Assembly (NCBI RefSeq): GCF_019805165.1
Contig: NZ_RWIJ01000043.1
Coordinates: forward strand, 1-35,846
DNA: 35,846 nt
From: Azospirillum sp. 412522
GTDB lineage: Bacteria; Pseudomonadota; Alphaproteobacteria; Azospirillales; Azospirillaceae
Direction: 5' to 3'
In this document: positions 9,958 through 18,386 of the stretch, one piece after another
Layout: the number at the start of each line of letters is the position of its first letter
Position numbering within the stretch: position 1 is the first letter of the stretch
Notes under the pieces: model-generated
The model's input: the letters and a program-made list of their open reading frames with translations, nothing else
Database searches by the model: none
Told to the model about the DNA's origin: nothing
Translations under genes and position numbers: made by a program

Positions 9958-10133
9958 GGGTCCCTTTGAGGTACGAAAAAGCCCGACGACGGCAAAACCA
10001 TACATTTTTTGCGGCCATCGGTCGCGGCCGCTCACCCGCTGCCCCACCCCTGCGACCTTTTGGCGCGTGCCTTGCCTGCCGGCGCCCGAAAAGCATTGCC
10101 TTTCGCTCCGGTTCGCGGCAGCAGACTCCCCCC

Positions 10134-12725
10134 ATGAGCAAGCCCGCCTTCCCTGCCCTTCCCATCGATCCCGTCCTGCCCGCGCTGCTGGAGGCGCTGG
10201 ACAGCCGCGGCACCGCCGTGCTGCAGGCCCCGCCCGGCGCCGGCAAGACCACCCGCGTGCCGCTGGCCCTGCTGGAGGCGGCTTGGCTGAAGGGCCGCAA
10301 GATCCTGGTGCTGGAGCCGCGGCGCCTCGCCGCCCGCGCCGCCGCCCGCCGGATGGCGTCGATGCTGGGGGAGGCGGTGGGCGAAACCGTCGGCTACCGC
10401 GTCCGCCTCGACACCAAGATCGGCCCGAAGACCCGCATCGAGGTGGTGACCGACGGCCTGTTCCTGCGCCAGCTTCAGGAGGATCCGGAGCTTCCCGCCG
10501 TCGGCGCCGTCCTGTTCGACGAGTTCCACGAGCGCGGCATCGACAGCGACCTCGCCCTGGCCCTGGTGCAGGAGGCGCGGGGCGCGCTGCGCGACGACCT
10601 GCGCCTCGTCGTGATGTCGGCGACGCTCGACGCCGCCCCGGTCGCCGCCCTGCTGACGGACTCCCATGGCCCCGCCGCGATGGTGACCAGCGAAGGCCGC
10701 GCCTACCCGGTCGAGACCCGCCACCTCGACGCGCCTCCCCAGGGCACCCGCATCGAGGACGCCGTGGCCGCCGCCGTCCGCCGCGCGCTGCGCGAGGAGC
10801 CCGGCAACGCCCTGGTCTTCCTGCCCGGCGTCGGCGAGATCCGCCGCGTCCAGTCCCTGCTCGACCAGTCCGACCTCGGCCCGGACACCGTCATCGCCCC
10901 GCTCTATGGCGACCTGTCGGCCGAGGCGCAGGACCGCGCCATCGGCCCCACCCCGGCCGGCCAGCGCAAGATCGTGCTGGCGACCTCCATCGCCGAGACC
11001 AGCCTGACCATCGAGGGCATCCGCATCGTGGTGGACAGCGGCCTGATGCGGGTTCCGCGCTTCGACCCGCGCGGCGGCATGACCCGTCTGGCGACGGTGA
11101 AGGTCAGCCAGGCCTCGGCCGAGCAGCGCCGCGGCCGTGCCGGCCGTCTGGAACCCGGCGTCTGCTACCGCCTGTGGCCGGAGGCGACGCACAAGGCCCT
11201 GGCCCCCTTCACCACGCCGGAGATCGCCGACGCCGATCTCGCCCCGCTGGCGCTGGAGCTTGCGGTGTGGGGCGTCTCCGACCCCGCCAGCCTGTCCTGG
11301 CTCGACCAGCCTCCCCCCGCGGCGATGGCCCAGGCGCGCGAGCTGCTGACCGGCCTCGGCGCCCTCGACCGGGCCGATCAGAAGGGGGGCGCCATCACCC
11401 CGCACGGCCGCCGCATGGCCGGCTTCGGCGTGCATCCGCGTCTGGCCCACATGATGCTGGCCGGCAAGGCGATGGGCCAGGGCGCGCTCGCCTGTCTGGT
11501 CGCAGCATTGCTGGGCGAGCGCGACATCGTCCGCAGCCAATCTAAATTTTCTGGGCCCGACTTCCGCGACGCCGACCTGCGCCTGCGCGTCGATCTGCTG
11601 CGCGGCGAGGAGCGCGGGGGCCAGGGTGCTGCGCGCGGCCTCAGCGTCGACCGCGGCGGGGCGCAGCAGGCGGTGAAGCAGGCCCGGCAGTGGCGCCGCC
11701 AGCTCGGCGTGCGCGACGACGACGCGATGGACTCGAACGCCGTCGGCATCCTGCTGGCGCTGGCCTATCCCGACCGCATCGGCCAGCGCCGCCCCGGCGG
11801 CCAGCCCGGCGGCGTGGCGGCTCAGTACCGCCTGTCGGGCGGGCGCGGCGCCTATTTCCAGCAGGCCGAGCCGCTGTCGGCCGAGGAGTGGCTCGCCATC
11901 GCCGACCTCGACGGCGCCGCCCGCGAATCGCGCATCTTCCTGGCCGCTCCGGTCACGCTGGCCGACCTGGAGGAGAGCTTCGCCGACGACATCCGCACGG
12001 AGACCATCGTCGCCTGGGACGCGCGCGAGCAGACGGTGCTGGCGCGGCGGCGGCGCATGCTGTTCGCCCTGATCCTGAAGGACGAGAAGCTGGCCAAGCC
12101 GCCGGCCGACGCGATGGTTGCCGCGATGATCGAGGGCATCCGCGCGCTCGGCCCCGCCTGCCTGCCCTGGACCGACGAGCTGCGCAAATGGCGCACCCGC
12201 GTGATGTTCCTGCGTGCCCGCGAGGGCGATGCCTACGACTGGCCCGACCTGTCCGACGACGCCCTGATGGACGGCCTGGAGGAGTGGCTGGCCCCCTTCC
12301 TCGACGGCGTGTCGCGCCGCGCCCATCTGGAGCGCATCGACCTGTCGAGCGCCTTGCGCGCCCTGCTGCCCTGGGAGTTGAAGACCCGCCTGGACGCCGA
12401 GGCCCCGACCCATGTCGAGGTGCCGAGCGGCTCCCGCATCCCCATCGACTATGACGGCGAGGAGCCGGTGCTGGCGGTGCGGTTGCAGGAGATGTTCGGC
12501 CTTGCCGAGACCCCGCGCATCGCCGGCGGCCGGGTGCCCGTGCTGCTGCACCTGCTGTCCCCCGCCCGCCGCCCGGTCCAGGTCACCCGCGACCTCGCGA
12601 GCTTCTGGGCCAACGCCTACAAGGCGGTGAAGGCGGATTTGAAGGGCCAGTACCCGAAACACTACTGGCCCGACAACCCGCTGGAGGCCGAACCGACCGC
12701 CAGGGCGAAGCCGAGGGGGCGGTAA
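10134..12725 (+). CDS. hrpB: ATP-dependent helicase HrpB
   Basis: 863 residues, a DEAH-box superfamily 2 helicase close to the HrpB length (about 810-850 in many bacteria). Motif I (Walker A) is QAPPGAGKTT at 31-40, motif II is the HrpB-type DEFH (129-132, DEFHERG), motif III is SAT (162-164, VVMSATLD) and motif VI is QRRGRAGR beginning at 331. The helicase C and HA2 regions follow, then the HrpB-specific C-terminal domain ending in ...YPKHYWPDNPLEAEPT, typical of the family. The start is ATG 10134; the open frame continues upstream, but MSKPAFPALPIDPVLP is the expected N-terminus. The cellular substrate of HrpB is not established in most bacteria; RNA is the likely one. Confidence 0.93.
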   Translation: MSKPAFPALPIDPVLPALLEALDSRGTAVLQAPPGAGKTTRVPLALLEAAWLKGRKILVLEPRRLAARAAARRMASMLGEAVGETVGYRVRLDTKIGPKTRIEVVTDGLFLRQLQEDPELPAVGAVLFDEFHERGIDSDLALALVQEARGALRDDLRLVVMSATLDAAPVAALLTDSHGPAAMVTSEGRAYPVETRHLDAPPQGTRIEDAVAAAVRRALREEPGNALVFLPGVGEIRRVQSLLDQSDLGPDTVIAPLYGDLSAEAQDRAIGPTPAGQRKIVLATSIAETSLTIEGIRIVVDSGLMRVPRFDPRGGMTRLATVKVSQASAEQRRGRAGRLEPGVCYRLWPEATHKALAPFTTPEIADADLAPLALELAVWGVSDPASLSWLDQPPPAAMAQARELLTGLGALDRADQKGGAITPHGRRMAGFGVHPRLAHMMLAGKAMGQGALACLVAALLGERDIVRSQSKFSGPDFRDADLRLRVDLLRGEERGGQGAARGLSVDRGGAQQAVKQARQWRRQLGVRDDDAMDSNAVGILLALAYPDRIGQRRPGGQPGGVAAQYRLSGGRGAYFQQAEPLSAEEWLAIADLDGAARESRIFLAAPVTLADLEESFADDIRTETIVAWDAREQTVLARRRRMLFALILKDEKLAKPPADAMVAAMIEGIRALGPACLPWTDELRKWRTRVMFLRAREGDAYDWPDLSDDALMDGLEEWLAPFLDGVSRRAHLERIDLSSALRALLPWELKTRLDAEAPTHVEVPSGSRIPIDYDGEEPVLAVRLQEMFGLAETPRIAGGRVPVLLHLLSPARRPVQVTRDLASFWANAYKAVKADLKGQYPKHYWPDNPLEAEPTARAKPRGR

Positions 12726-12755
12726 CGGCCCGCCCTGCACCGAGACGCCCCCAAT

Positions 12756-12796
12756 CCCCTCTCCCCCCTGGGGAGAGGGTCAGGGTGAGGGGGCAG
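12756..12796. repeat. Single unit of the intergenic repeat family
   Basis: CCCCTCTCCC...GGGGAGAGGG followed by TCAGGGTGAGGGGG matches one unit of the element at 4810-4954. It sits 30 bp after hrpB and just before the AT-rich segment. Further G-rich sequence continues to about 12842. The short hairpin inside could also serve as an hrpB terminator, although no T-run follows. Confidence 0.55.
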
Positions 12797-12871
12797 CAGA
12801 GGCACCAGCCTTTGCCAGGGGAGGGCGGGGAGGGGGAGGGATAGCCCAAGAGTCCCATTTCTGGCAGAAAT

Positions 12872-14725
12872 CTATGATCTATCCCTATTCTCGACTGCAA
12901 TATCCACAACTTCGATTATTTTTAGTATTGCTTTGCCTGTGTTATCGATCAATGTACTTCCTTTGAAGATGCCGCTTTCCTCGCAAGGCACTCCCGCAAG
13001 AGCCATAGCGCTTTCAACATTAGATGATGGAAGATGGGCATCTAACAATCTGAGATTGTAAACCCCAACGAGAGGGGAAAGCAATTTCCTTGCTTCACCC
13101 GCATCAATAATAGTTGAAAGGACCTTTTCGAGTGATTTAAGTGAACCCCATTTCTCTCCTTTTGGTGGGGCAACCACCTTATGAAGATTTTCGATCACGA
13201 TCCTATCAACGACCAACCTTGCAATATCTTTAGAAAGTGAAAGAAATCCACTTTCATCAATGGCACGGAACCTGTGAATAGATTTGATTATCTCTTCAGC
13301 CGCATCATGCTCTTGGAATAATTTTTTGCCGAGCCAAATTCCCATCGCCTTGTCAAGATCATCGATTGCTCTTGGGAAAATGTCTTCTGGAGCCTTGGTC
13401 CGGGCAGGAAATGTCCTCATTTGTGCATCGAGCAACTCTGATGATACAGCACCATCGGGAGATGTATTATATGCCAACCATATTTTCTGCTGCCAGACAG
13501 GCAGTTTAGCTACATCATACGCATAGACATTAATTAGTCCAATTTTGTTAATGCCAAAATGAACTGTCCAGTCTGATAGTAACCAGATTGATCCTGTATC
13601 TCGTGTATGCCACCTTACGCCGGCTCCTCGGCGCACAATAATTTCATTAAACACGCGAGGGCTAAACCAAAGATATTTTCCAATATCTTCATGATTTAGC
13701 GATCTTACGTCTTGTCTCTCTCCAGAAGATCCAACTATGTAATTTATATTTTCCTCAGAATCATCCCCGCGAACTCTCTCGCTCCTTTCCGAAGGTTCAA
13801 TCCACTCCTCACGCCAGAGCTCTCCCTCGACAAGATAAAACTTATCTCCCAATCTTTGGAATGATGAAAATCTCCCCTCAGTATTTTCTTCATTCTCTGG
13901 ACCAAATATTGGAACGTCTTCTTCACTGTCAATATCCGTGCGCCATATTTGCGTAAACGCCACACCTCCCCCATACGGGCCGCCATGCTCATCAACTTCG
14001 CAAACAAAAGCAGAAAAATTATTATTATCTTCTTCAATATTTATGCGACCGTTTGGCCAATCAATATCTGGCTTATCACGGAGCATAGCGCTCCTTTGCC
14101 TATAATAAACTAACCTTAGGAGCAATCCCCGTGCAGCCAAATAATCTCTTAAGAATTCTGATTTTATCTCAATAGCCACAATTTTATCGTCATCATTCCT
14201 TTTCATCCGAATCACATCAACATAGCCCTCCGCTGGCCGAACCCATATATCTCCTTCTTGTATTAGACCGAGAGCAATGATCATATCTTGATTAATATGC
14301 CATATATTTTCATGACCACACCCAATGCGCTGCTCAAAAATAAGATCGATCCCCATGTCCTTGCCATCTTCATACTGATACACTTCCGCTGACTTATAGG
14401 AGTGATCACTATATGCGAAAGGTCCACCAGAGCGAATCACCCCAATATCAGACCACCCAAGCTTTTCAGCTTCCTTTTTATTTTCCGGCGGAAATGCAAC
14501 ACATGCAGAATAGAAGTACTCTTCTCCGCCGATTTCCGTTTCAAAATTTTGAAGAGATCTCAACGGTATCCACACAGATCCAGAAAATTTTCTCTTGCGG
14601 TACTCTTTCATTTCAAACCAACTCTGAGGTATTTTCCCTAACATAATTCGCCTCCTCACCCAGGTATCTGAAGCATACTCTAATTTAATATCAATGATCA
14701 AAGATGAATACCACCTCCCACTCAT
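12872..14725 (-). CDS. AT-rich orphan protein with a possible C-terminal HEPN-like motif
   Basis: 617 residues of strikingly low GC (about 42% by eye, A/T third positions) between genes near 70%, which marks recent transfer. The start ATG 14723-14725 has AAGGA 5-6 nt upstream; an in-frame start at 14791 is possible. The first 400 residues look mixed alpha/beta and rich in Trp and Tyr, with VDVIRM (Asp170) and later VAIEIKSEFLRDYLAARG (Glu186-x-Lys188). From about 450 on it is all helical. GSLKSLEKVLSTIID (527-541) and LLSPLVGVYNLRLLDAHLPS (548-567) give Arg559-x4-His564, the Rx4-6H form of HEPN RNases. There is no signal peptide or membrane segment. I recognise no named family. Its position beside a toxin-antitoxin pair suggests a defence or selfish role; this is inference. 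Confidence 0.85.
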   Translation of the reverse strand: MSGRWYSSLIIDIKLEYASDTWVRRRIMLGKIPQSWFEMKEYRKRKFSGSVWIPLRSLQNFETEIGGEEYFYSACVAFPPENKKEAEKLGWSDIGVIRSGGPFAYSDHSYKSAEVYQYEDGKDMGIDLIFEQRIGCGHENIWHINQDMIIALGLIQEGDIWVRPAEGYVDVIRMKRNDDDKIVAIEIKSEFLRDYLAARGLLLRLVYYRQRSAMLRDKPDIDWPNGRINIEEDNNNFSAFVCEVDEHGGPYGGGVAFTQIWRTDIDSEEDVPIFGPENEENTEGRFSSFQRLGDKFYLVEGELWREEWIEPSERSERVRGDDSEENINYIVGSSGERQDVRSLNHEDIGKYLWFSPRVFNEIIVRRGAGVRWHTRDTGSIWLLSDWTVHFGINKIGLINVYAYDVAKLPVWQQKIWLAYNTSPDGAVSSELLDAQMRTFPARTKAPEDIFPRAIDDLDKAMGIWLGKKLFQEHDAAEEIIKSIHRFRAIDESGFLSLSKDIARLVVDRIVIENLHKVVAPPKGEKWGSLKSLEKVLSTIIDAGEARKLLSPLVGVYNLRLLDAHLPSSNVESAMALAGVPCEESGIFKGSTLIDNTGKAILKIIEVVDIAVENRDRS

Positions 14726-14898
14726 CAATTTCCTTGTATCTTTCCTTGACAATAACGCCAAAAACGGGCGTCTCTCTGCGCCAATTCCCACAAAGCCTTT
14801 TTAGGTGTAGCCTTACTTCACCCAGTGAACGTTCGAATCCACTCTGTTAGCTGGACCACCCCACGCTCACCGCTTATATTCGATGATGGAGGTGCCCC

Positions 14899-15072
14899 AT
14901 GGCAGAGCCCGCGACCGCTTTCGAGCCGACCGATGACGATGCGCTGACACGCGCCATCGCCGAGGCGCGGGCGCAGGTTGCCGCCGGTCAGACGATCCCT
15001 CTGCGCGACGTTGCGGACTGGCTCGACAGTTGGGGCACGGCGGACGAGCGTCCCGCGCCGTCGTGCAAGTAG
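14899..15072 (+). CDS. Antitoxin of a ParE-type toxin-antitoxin pair
   Basis: 57 residues, ATG 14899 to TAG 15072, with GGAGG 7-8 nt upstream. The C-terminal block GQTIPLRDVADWLDSWGT followed by ERPAP matches the short acidic antitoxins that precede ParE toxins, which usually end in a G-x-x-(V/I)-x-x-x-x-V-x-x-WL-x-SWGT-x-x-E-x-P pattern. The Ala/Glu/Asp-rich N-terminal half fits a dimerising, DNA-binding antitoxin. It overlaps the toxin gene by 10 nt, so translation is coupled. Composition is like the host rather than AT-rich. It diverges from the AT-rich orphan gene, with 173 bp between the starts. Confidence 0.8.
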   Translation: MAEPATAFEPTDDDALTRAIAEARAQVAAGQTIPLRDVADWLDSWGTADERPAPSCK

Positions 15073-15332
15073 TCTTCGCTCCGGCCGCCGTTGCCGATCT
15101 GATCGCAATCCGCACCTACATCGGCCACTTCAATCCCGCAGCGGCCCGGCGCATGGCGCTTCGCCTCAGAAGCACGGCGGAAAGCCTCGCCGAATTTCCA
15201 GACCGAGGCCGCCTTCGGCGAGACGGTGCGCGGGAGTTGGTGGCGGTCCACCCCTATGTGATTGTCTACGACGTGGGCGCGACCCGCGTCACCATTCTGC
15301 GCGTCTGGCACGGAGCACAGAATCGCCCCTGA
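15063..15332 (+). CDS. parE: RelE/ParE family toxin
   Basis: 89 residues from GTG 15063; TTG 15030 would add 11. The fold signature is clear: FAPAAVADLIAIRTYI, LRLRSTAESLAEFPDRGR, RELVAVHPYVIVYDV and a final VTILRVWHGAQNRP. The last strand with its xVWHGA-x-x-P end is typical of ParE. ParE members poison DNA gyrase; RelE members cleave mRNA on ribosomes. The missing RelE-type catalytic basic cluster and the C-terminal form favour ParE, but the target is inferred. The toxin follows its antitoxin with a 10-nt overlap, the standard order. No terminator is evident after the stop. Confidence 0.85.
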   Translation: MQVVFAPAAVADLIAIRTYIGHFNPAAARRMALRLRSTAESLAEFPDRGRLRRDGARELVAVHPYVIVYDVGATRVTILRVWHGAQNRP

Positions 15333-15548
15333 TGCCGGTTGCATCGATTGCCACCAGCATGACCTCCAACCCGCGTTTTACCGCATCCTTACCCCCTCCC
15401 CCCATCCATGCTACGCTTGCGCCCTCCCCCACCCGCGGAGGGCACCGCATGCCCCGACAGTGGCGATCCGCCACCTCCGCCCGCTCCACCGAAGCCGCAC
15501 CGCGGCCCGTCCTCCCCCCGTGCGTACCCTCCCCACGCGCCCGCCAGG

Positions 15549-15592
15549 ATGGAACACTGAACACCCCCCGGAAAACCGTTCCATCCTGTTCC
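15549..15592. repeat. GTTCCA motif, copy 1
   Basis: TGGAAC at 15549-15554, then GTTCCA at 15577-15582 and again at 15587-15592. The two GTTCCA sites are exactly 10 bp apart and the TGGAAC arm starts 28 bp before the first. A GGAAAAC block precedes the first GTTCCA. The unit is less GC-rich than its surroundings. Confidence 0.75.
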
Positions 15593-15635
15593 ACACGGTC
15601 CACGCCCCGCCGGCCCTCCGCCCCAGCCGCCCCCG

Positions 15636-15679
15636 ATGGAACAGTGAACACCCCACCGAAAAACGTTCCATCCCGTTCC
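15636..15679. repeat. GTTCCA motif, copy 2
   Basis: TGGAAC at 15636-15641, GTTCCA at 15664-15669 and 15674-15679. The internal distances are the same as in copy 1 (28 and 10 bp), and GTGAACACCCC is shared in the spacer. It starts 87 bp after copy 1. Confidence 0.75.
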
Positions 15680-15748
15680 ACCCGCCCCCCGCCGCGCCGT
15701 TCCGCAACCGCCCGTACACCCTCCGCCGCGCCCGCCGACACACCATCA

Positions 15749-15777
15749 TTGCGCCCATCCCCCGTCCGCCCTATGTT
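15749..15777 (+). promoter_or_regulatory. Probable sigma-70-type promoter of lepA
   Basis: TTGCGC (15749-15754), a 17-bp spacer, then TATGTT (15772-15777). The -10 region with its flank, CTATGTTCCCGGC, is identical over 13 bp to that before ubiE. Transcription would start near 15784, giving a leader of about 24 nt before ATG 15808. Confidence 0.55.
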
Positions 15778-15807
15778 CCCGGCAAACTCTCGCTTGTTTG
15801 GGCCCCG

Positions 15808-17610
15808 ATGACTGACCTCTCGCACATCCGCAATTTCTCGATCATCGCCCACATCGACCATGGCAAGTCGACCCTTGCCGACCGGTTGATCCAGCAGTGC
15901 GGCGGCCTCGACGCGCGCGAGATGCGCGAGCAGGTGCTCGACAGCATGGACATCGAGCGCGAGCGCGGCATCACCATCAAGGCCCAGACCGTCCGCCTGC
16001 TCTACAAGGCCGAGGACGGCAAGCAGTACACGCTGAACCTGATGGACACTCCCGGCCACGTCGACTTCGCCTATGAGGTCAGCCGCAGCCTCGCCGCCTG
16101 CGAGGGCTCGATCCTGGTGGTCGACGCCTCCCAGGGTGTCGAGGCGCAGACGCTCGCCAACGTCTATCAGGCGATCGACAACAACCACGAGATCATCCCG
16201 GTCCTCAACAAGATCGACCTGCCCGCCGCCGAGCCGGAGCGGATCAAGCAGCAGATCGAGGACGTGATCGGGCTCGACGCGTCGGACGCGGTGGAGATCT
16301 CGGCCAAGTCCGGCCTCAACATCGGCGCGGTGCTGGAGGCGGTGGTCAAGCGGCTGCCGCCGCCCAAGGGCGATGCCGACGCGCCGCTGAAGGCGCTGCT
16401 GGTCGATTCCTGGTACGATCCCTATCTCGGCGTCGTCATCCTGGTGCGCGTCGTCGACGGCGTGCTGAAGGTCGGGCAGAAGGTGCGCTTCATGGCCGCC
16501 GGCTCGGCCCACGACGTCGACCGCGTCGGCGTCTTCACGCCGAAGGCGCTGCTGACCGGCGAGCTGCGGCCGGGCGAGATGGGCTTCATCACCGCCGCGA
16601 TCAAGGACATCACCCAGACCAAGGTCGGCGACACCATCACCGACGAGCGCAAGCCGGCGACCGAGGCCCTGGCCGGCTTCAAGCCGTCCATCCCCGTGGT
16701 GTGGTGCGGCCTGTTCCCGGTCGACGCCGCCGATTTCGAGCGGCTGCGCGACAGCCTGGGCAAGCTGAAGCTGAACGACGCCAGCTTCCATTACGAGGCG
16801 GAGACGTCGGCGGCGCTGGGCTTCGGCTTCCGCTGCGGCTTCCTCGGCCTCCTGCATCTGGAGATCATCCAGGAGCGGCTGGAGCGCGAGTTCAACCTCG
16901 ACCTGATCACCACCGCGCCGTCGGTGGTCTACAAGCTGACGATGACCGACGGGACGGTGCGCGACCTGCACAACCCGGCCGACATGCCCGACGTGATGCG
17001 GATCGACCACATCGACGAGCCGTGGATCAAGGCCACCATCATGCTGCCCGACGAGTATCTCGGCGGCGTCCTCCAGCTCTGCACCGAGCGGCGCGGCCAG
17101 CAGATCGAGCTGACCTATGCCGGCGCCCGCGCCATGCTGGTCTACCGCCTGCCGCTGAACGAGGTGGTGTTCGACTTCTACGACCGGCTGAAGTCGATCA
17201 GCCGCGGCTATGCCAGCTTCGACTACCAGATGGACAGCTACGAGGAAGGCGACCTCGTGAAGCTGTCGATCCTGGTGAATGCCGAGCCGGTCGACGCCCT
17301 GTCGATGATCGTCCACCGCAGCCAGTCCGAACGCCGCGGCCGCCAGCTCTGCGAACGGCTGAAGGAACTGATCCCGCGCCAGCTTTTCAAGATCGCCGTC
17401 CAGGCCGCCATCGGCGGCAAGGTCATCGCCCGCGAGAGCATCAGCGCCATGCGCAAGGACGTGACCGCCAAGTGCTACGGCGGCGACATCAGCCGCAAGC
17501 GCAAGCTGCTGGACAAGCAGAAGGAAGGCAAGAAGCGCATGCGCCAATTCGGGCAGGTGGAAATCCCGCAGAGCGCCTTCATCGCGGCGCTCAAGATGGG
17601 CGACGAGTGA
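15808..17610 (+). CDS. lepA: Elongation factor 4 (LepA), ribosomal back-translocase GTPase
   Basis: 600 residues, full length for the family. The G1 loop is AHIDHGKST (14-22), followed by the switch I region with ERERGITIKAQTVRL, G3 DTPGHVDF and G4 NKIDLP. Domain II, the EF-G-like domains III and V, and the LepA-specific C-terminal domain follow; the last contains SISAMRKDVTAKCYGGD and RKRKLLDKQKEGKKRM, the tRNA-contacting end. EF4 acts on stalled or mis-translocated ribosomes and at the membrane. The start at ATG 15808 matches the family N-terminus MTDLSHIRNFSIIAH; the frame stays open upstream, but that part is spacer. A strong terminator follows, so the gene appears monocistronic. Confidence 0.97.
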   Translation: MTDLSHIRNFSIIAHIDHGKSTLADRLIQQCGGLDAREMREQVLDSMDIERERGITIKAQTVRLLYKAEDGKQYTLNLMDTPGHVDFAYEVSRSLAACEGSILVVDASQGVEAQTLANVYQAIDNNHEIIPVLNKIDLPAAEPERIKQQIEDVIGLDASDAVEISAKSGLNIGAVLEAVVKRLPPPKGDADAPLKALLVDSWYDPYLGVVILVRVVDGVLKVGQKVRFMAAGSAHDVDRVGVFTPKALLTGELRPGEMGFITAAIKDITQTKVGDTITDERKPATEALAGFKPSIPVVWCGLFPVDAADFERLRDSLGKLKLNDASFHYEAETSAALGFGFRCGFLGLLHLEIIQERLEREFNLDLITTAPSVVYKLTMTDGTVRDLHNPADMPDVMRIDHIDEPWIKATIMLPDEYLGGVLQLCTERRGQQIELTYAGARAMLVYRLPLNEVVFDFYDRLKSISRGYASFDYQMDSYEEGDLVKLSILVNAEPVDALSMIVHRSQSERRGRQLCERLKELIPRQLFKIAVQAAIGGKVIARESISAMRKDVTAKCYGGDISRKRKLLDKQKEGKKRMRQFGQVEIPQSAFIAALKMGDE

Positions 17611-17620
17611 GGAAAACGGA

Positions 17621-17646
17621 AAGGCGGGCTTCGGCCCGCCTTTTTT
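17621..17646 (+). terminator. Intrinsic terminator of lepA
   Basis: AAGGCGGGC (17621-17629) and GCCCGCCTT (17634-17642) form a perfect 9-bp stem with a TTCG loop, followed by six T. It begins 10 bp after the lepA stop. Confidence 0.93.
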
Positions 17647-17769
17647 GTGCAGATCGGCAATTCCGTACAACCTGCGAAACAAATCGGCCGCCCGGGTGTC
17701 ATCACGGCAGAGGACGGTGCCGCGCCCGCGCGGCGCCTCCCCTGTTGTGGTTCAATCCGGGAGGATGAC

Positions 17770-18336
17770 ATGCGCAAGTTTCTCGCCGCCGCGGTTCCGG
17801 CCCTGATGCTGATGGCCGTTGCCGCGCCCGGCCACGCCCAGACCGCCAACGCCCAGACCAGCGGATCGGCCAAGGCCAACGCGGTCGCCAACGGCACGAT
17901 GGACACCGGCGCCCGCGACGTCCAGGCCAGCCGGGACATGATCGGCAAGCGGGTGGTCCACCGCCATGGCGGCCCCGTCGCCGGCACCGTCCAGAACGTC
18001 ACCACCGGCGCCGACGGCCAGGCCATGGTCGAGCTGAAGCTCGCCAAGTCCGGCCAGTCGGTCATGCTGCCCCCCGCCTCCTTCGAGCGGCGCGGCAAGC
18101 AGATCGTCGTCATGCAGGACCAGATGGAGCTTCAGCAGCTCGCCCAGTACAGCAGCCAGGCCAACACCGGCTACGGCAGCTCGACCGGCGGCGCCATGGG
18201 CGGCCAGATGGGCGGTTCCATGGGCGGCATGGGGTCCGGCAGCATGAACCAGGGCACCATGGGCAACGGCTCCATGAACCAGGGCACGATGAACCGCGGC
18301 ACCATGGCGCCGAACCAGCCCGTCATGGGCCAGTAA
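17770..18336 (+). CDS. Secreted PRC-barrel-like protein with Gly/Met-rich tail
   Basis: 188 residues from ATG 17770, with GGGAGG 8 nt upstream. A signal peptide (1-23) ends in GHA before Gln24. Residues about 55-120 resemble a PRC-barrel: DMIGKRVVHRHGGPVAGTVQ, MVELKLAKSGQSVMLPP and a QIVVMQDQMELQQL strand. The C-terminus (about 137-188) is a low-complexity repeat of GGxMGG and GxMNQGTM units. Its place is the periplasm or cell surface; the function is unknown. A GC-rich hairpin at about 17716-17737 lies in the 5' region, 33 bp before the start. The lepA terminator separates it from lepA. Confidence 0.78.
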   Translation: MRKFLAAAVPALMLMAVAAPGHAQTANAQTSGSAKANAVANGTMDTGARDVQASRDMIGKRVVHRHGGPVAGTVQNVTTGADGQAMVELKLAKSGQSVMLPPASFERRGKQIVVMQDQMELQQLAQYSSQANTGYGSSTGGAMGGQMGGSMGGMGSGSMNQGTMGNGSMNQGTMNRGTMAPNQPVMGQ

Positions 18337-18386
18337 GGCCGTCACCGGAGGCGGACGGCCATCGGCCCCCGCCTCCGAAGAGGCGG
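18337..18386. terminator. Two hairpins between convergent genes
   Basis: GGCCGTC (18337-18343) pairs with GACGGCC (18354-18360) right after the TAA of the PRC-like gene. CCGCCTC (18369-18375) pairs with GAGGCGG (18380-18386) around CGAA; read on the minus strand it follows the asparaginase stop and has a UUCG loop. No T-runs follow, so termination efficiency is uncertain, but the arrangement suits two convergent transcripts. Confidence 0.45.

Larger units (their letters stand above)
15333..15807 (+). other. parE-lepA spacer with GTTCCA repeats and the lepA promoter
   Basis: This 475-bp gap contains no convincing gene. A minus-strand frame at 15411-15758 is open, but its composition only reflects the internal repeats. 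It holds two copies of a TGGAAC/GTTCCA motif (15549-15592 and 15636-15679) and a promoter directly before lepA (15749-15777). The segment 15380-15475 is C-rich with no clear feature. Confidence 0.7.

Noticed and set aside
10032..12740. 902-codon minus-strand frame opposite hrpB
   Set aside because: A shadow frame; HrpB on the plus strand has every helicase motif.
12872..14725. PD-(D/E)xK nuclease in the AT-rich orphan (Asp170 ... Glu186-x-Lys188)
   Set aside because: Spacing is compatible, but no flanking core strands or helix pattern could be confirmed, and the following LRDYLAARG segment looks structural; too weak to call.
12845..14898. Integrase, tRNA att site or flanking direct repeats around the AT-rich segment
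   Set aside because: I looked at both edges and saw none; the composition shift is the only island signature.
15549..15679. CRISPR-like array in the lepA spacer
   Set aside because: Only two units per locus, repeats are imperfect and interrupted, and no cas genes are present.
15411..15758. Minus-strand frame with repeated WN-x-MERF-like segments
   Set aside because: The peptide repeats only mirror the two GTTCCA DNA units; there is no start signal or family match, and the other locus encodes different peptides in these frames.
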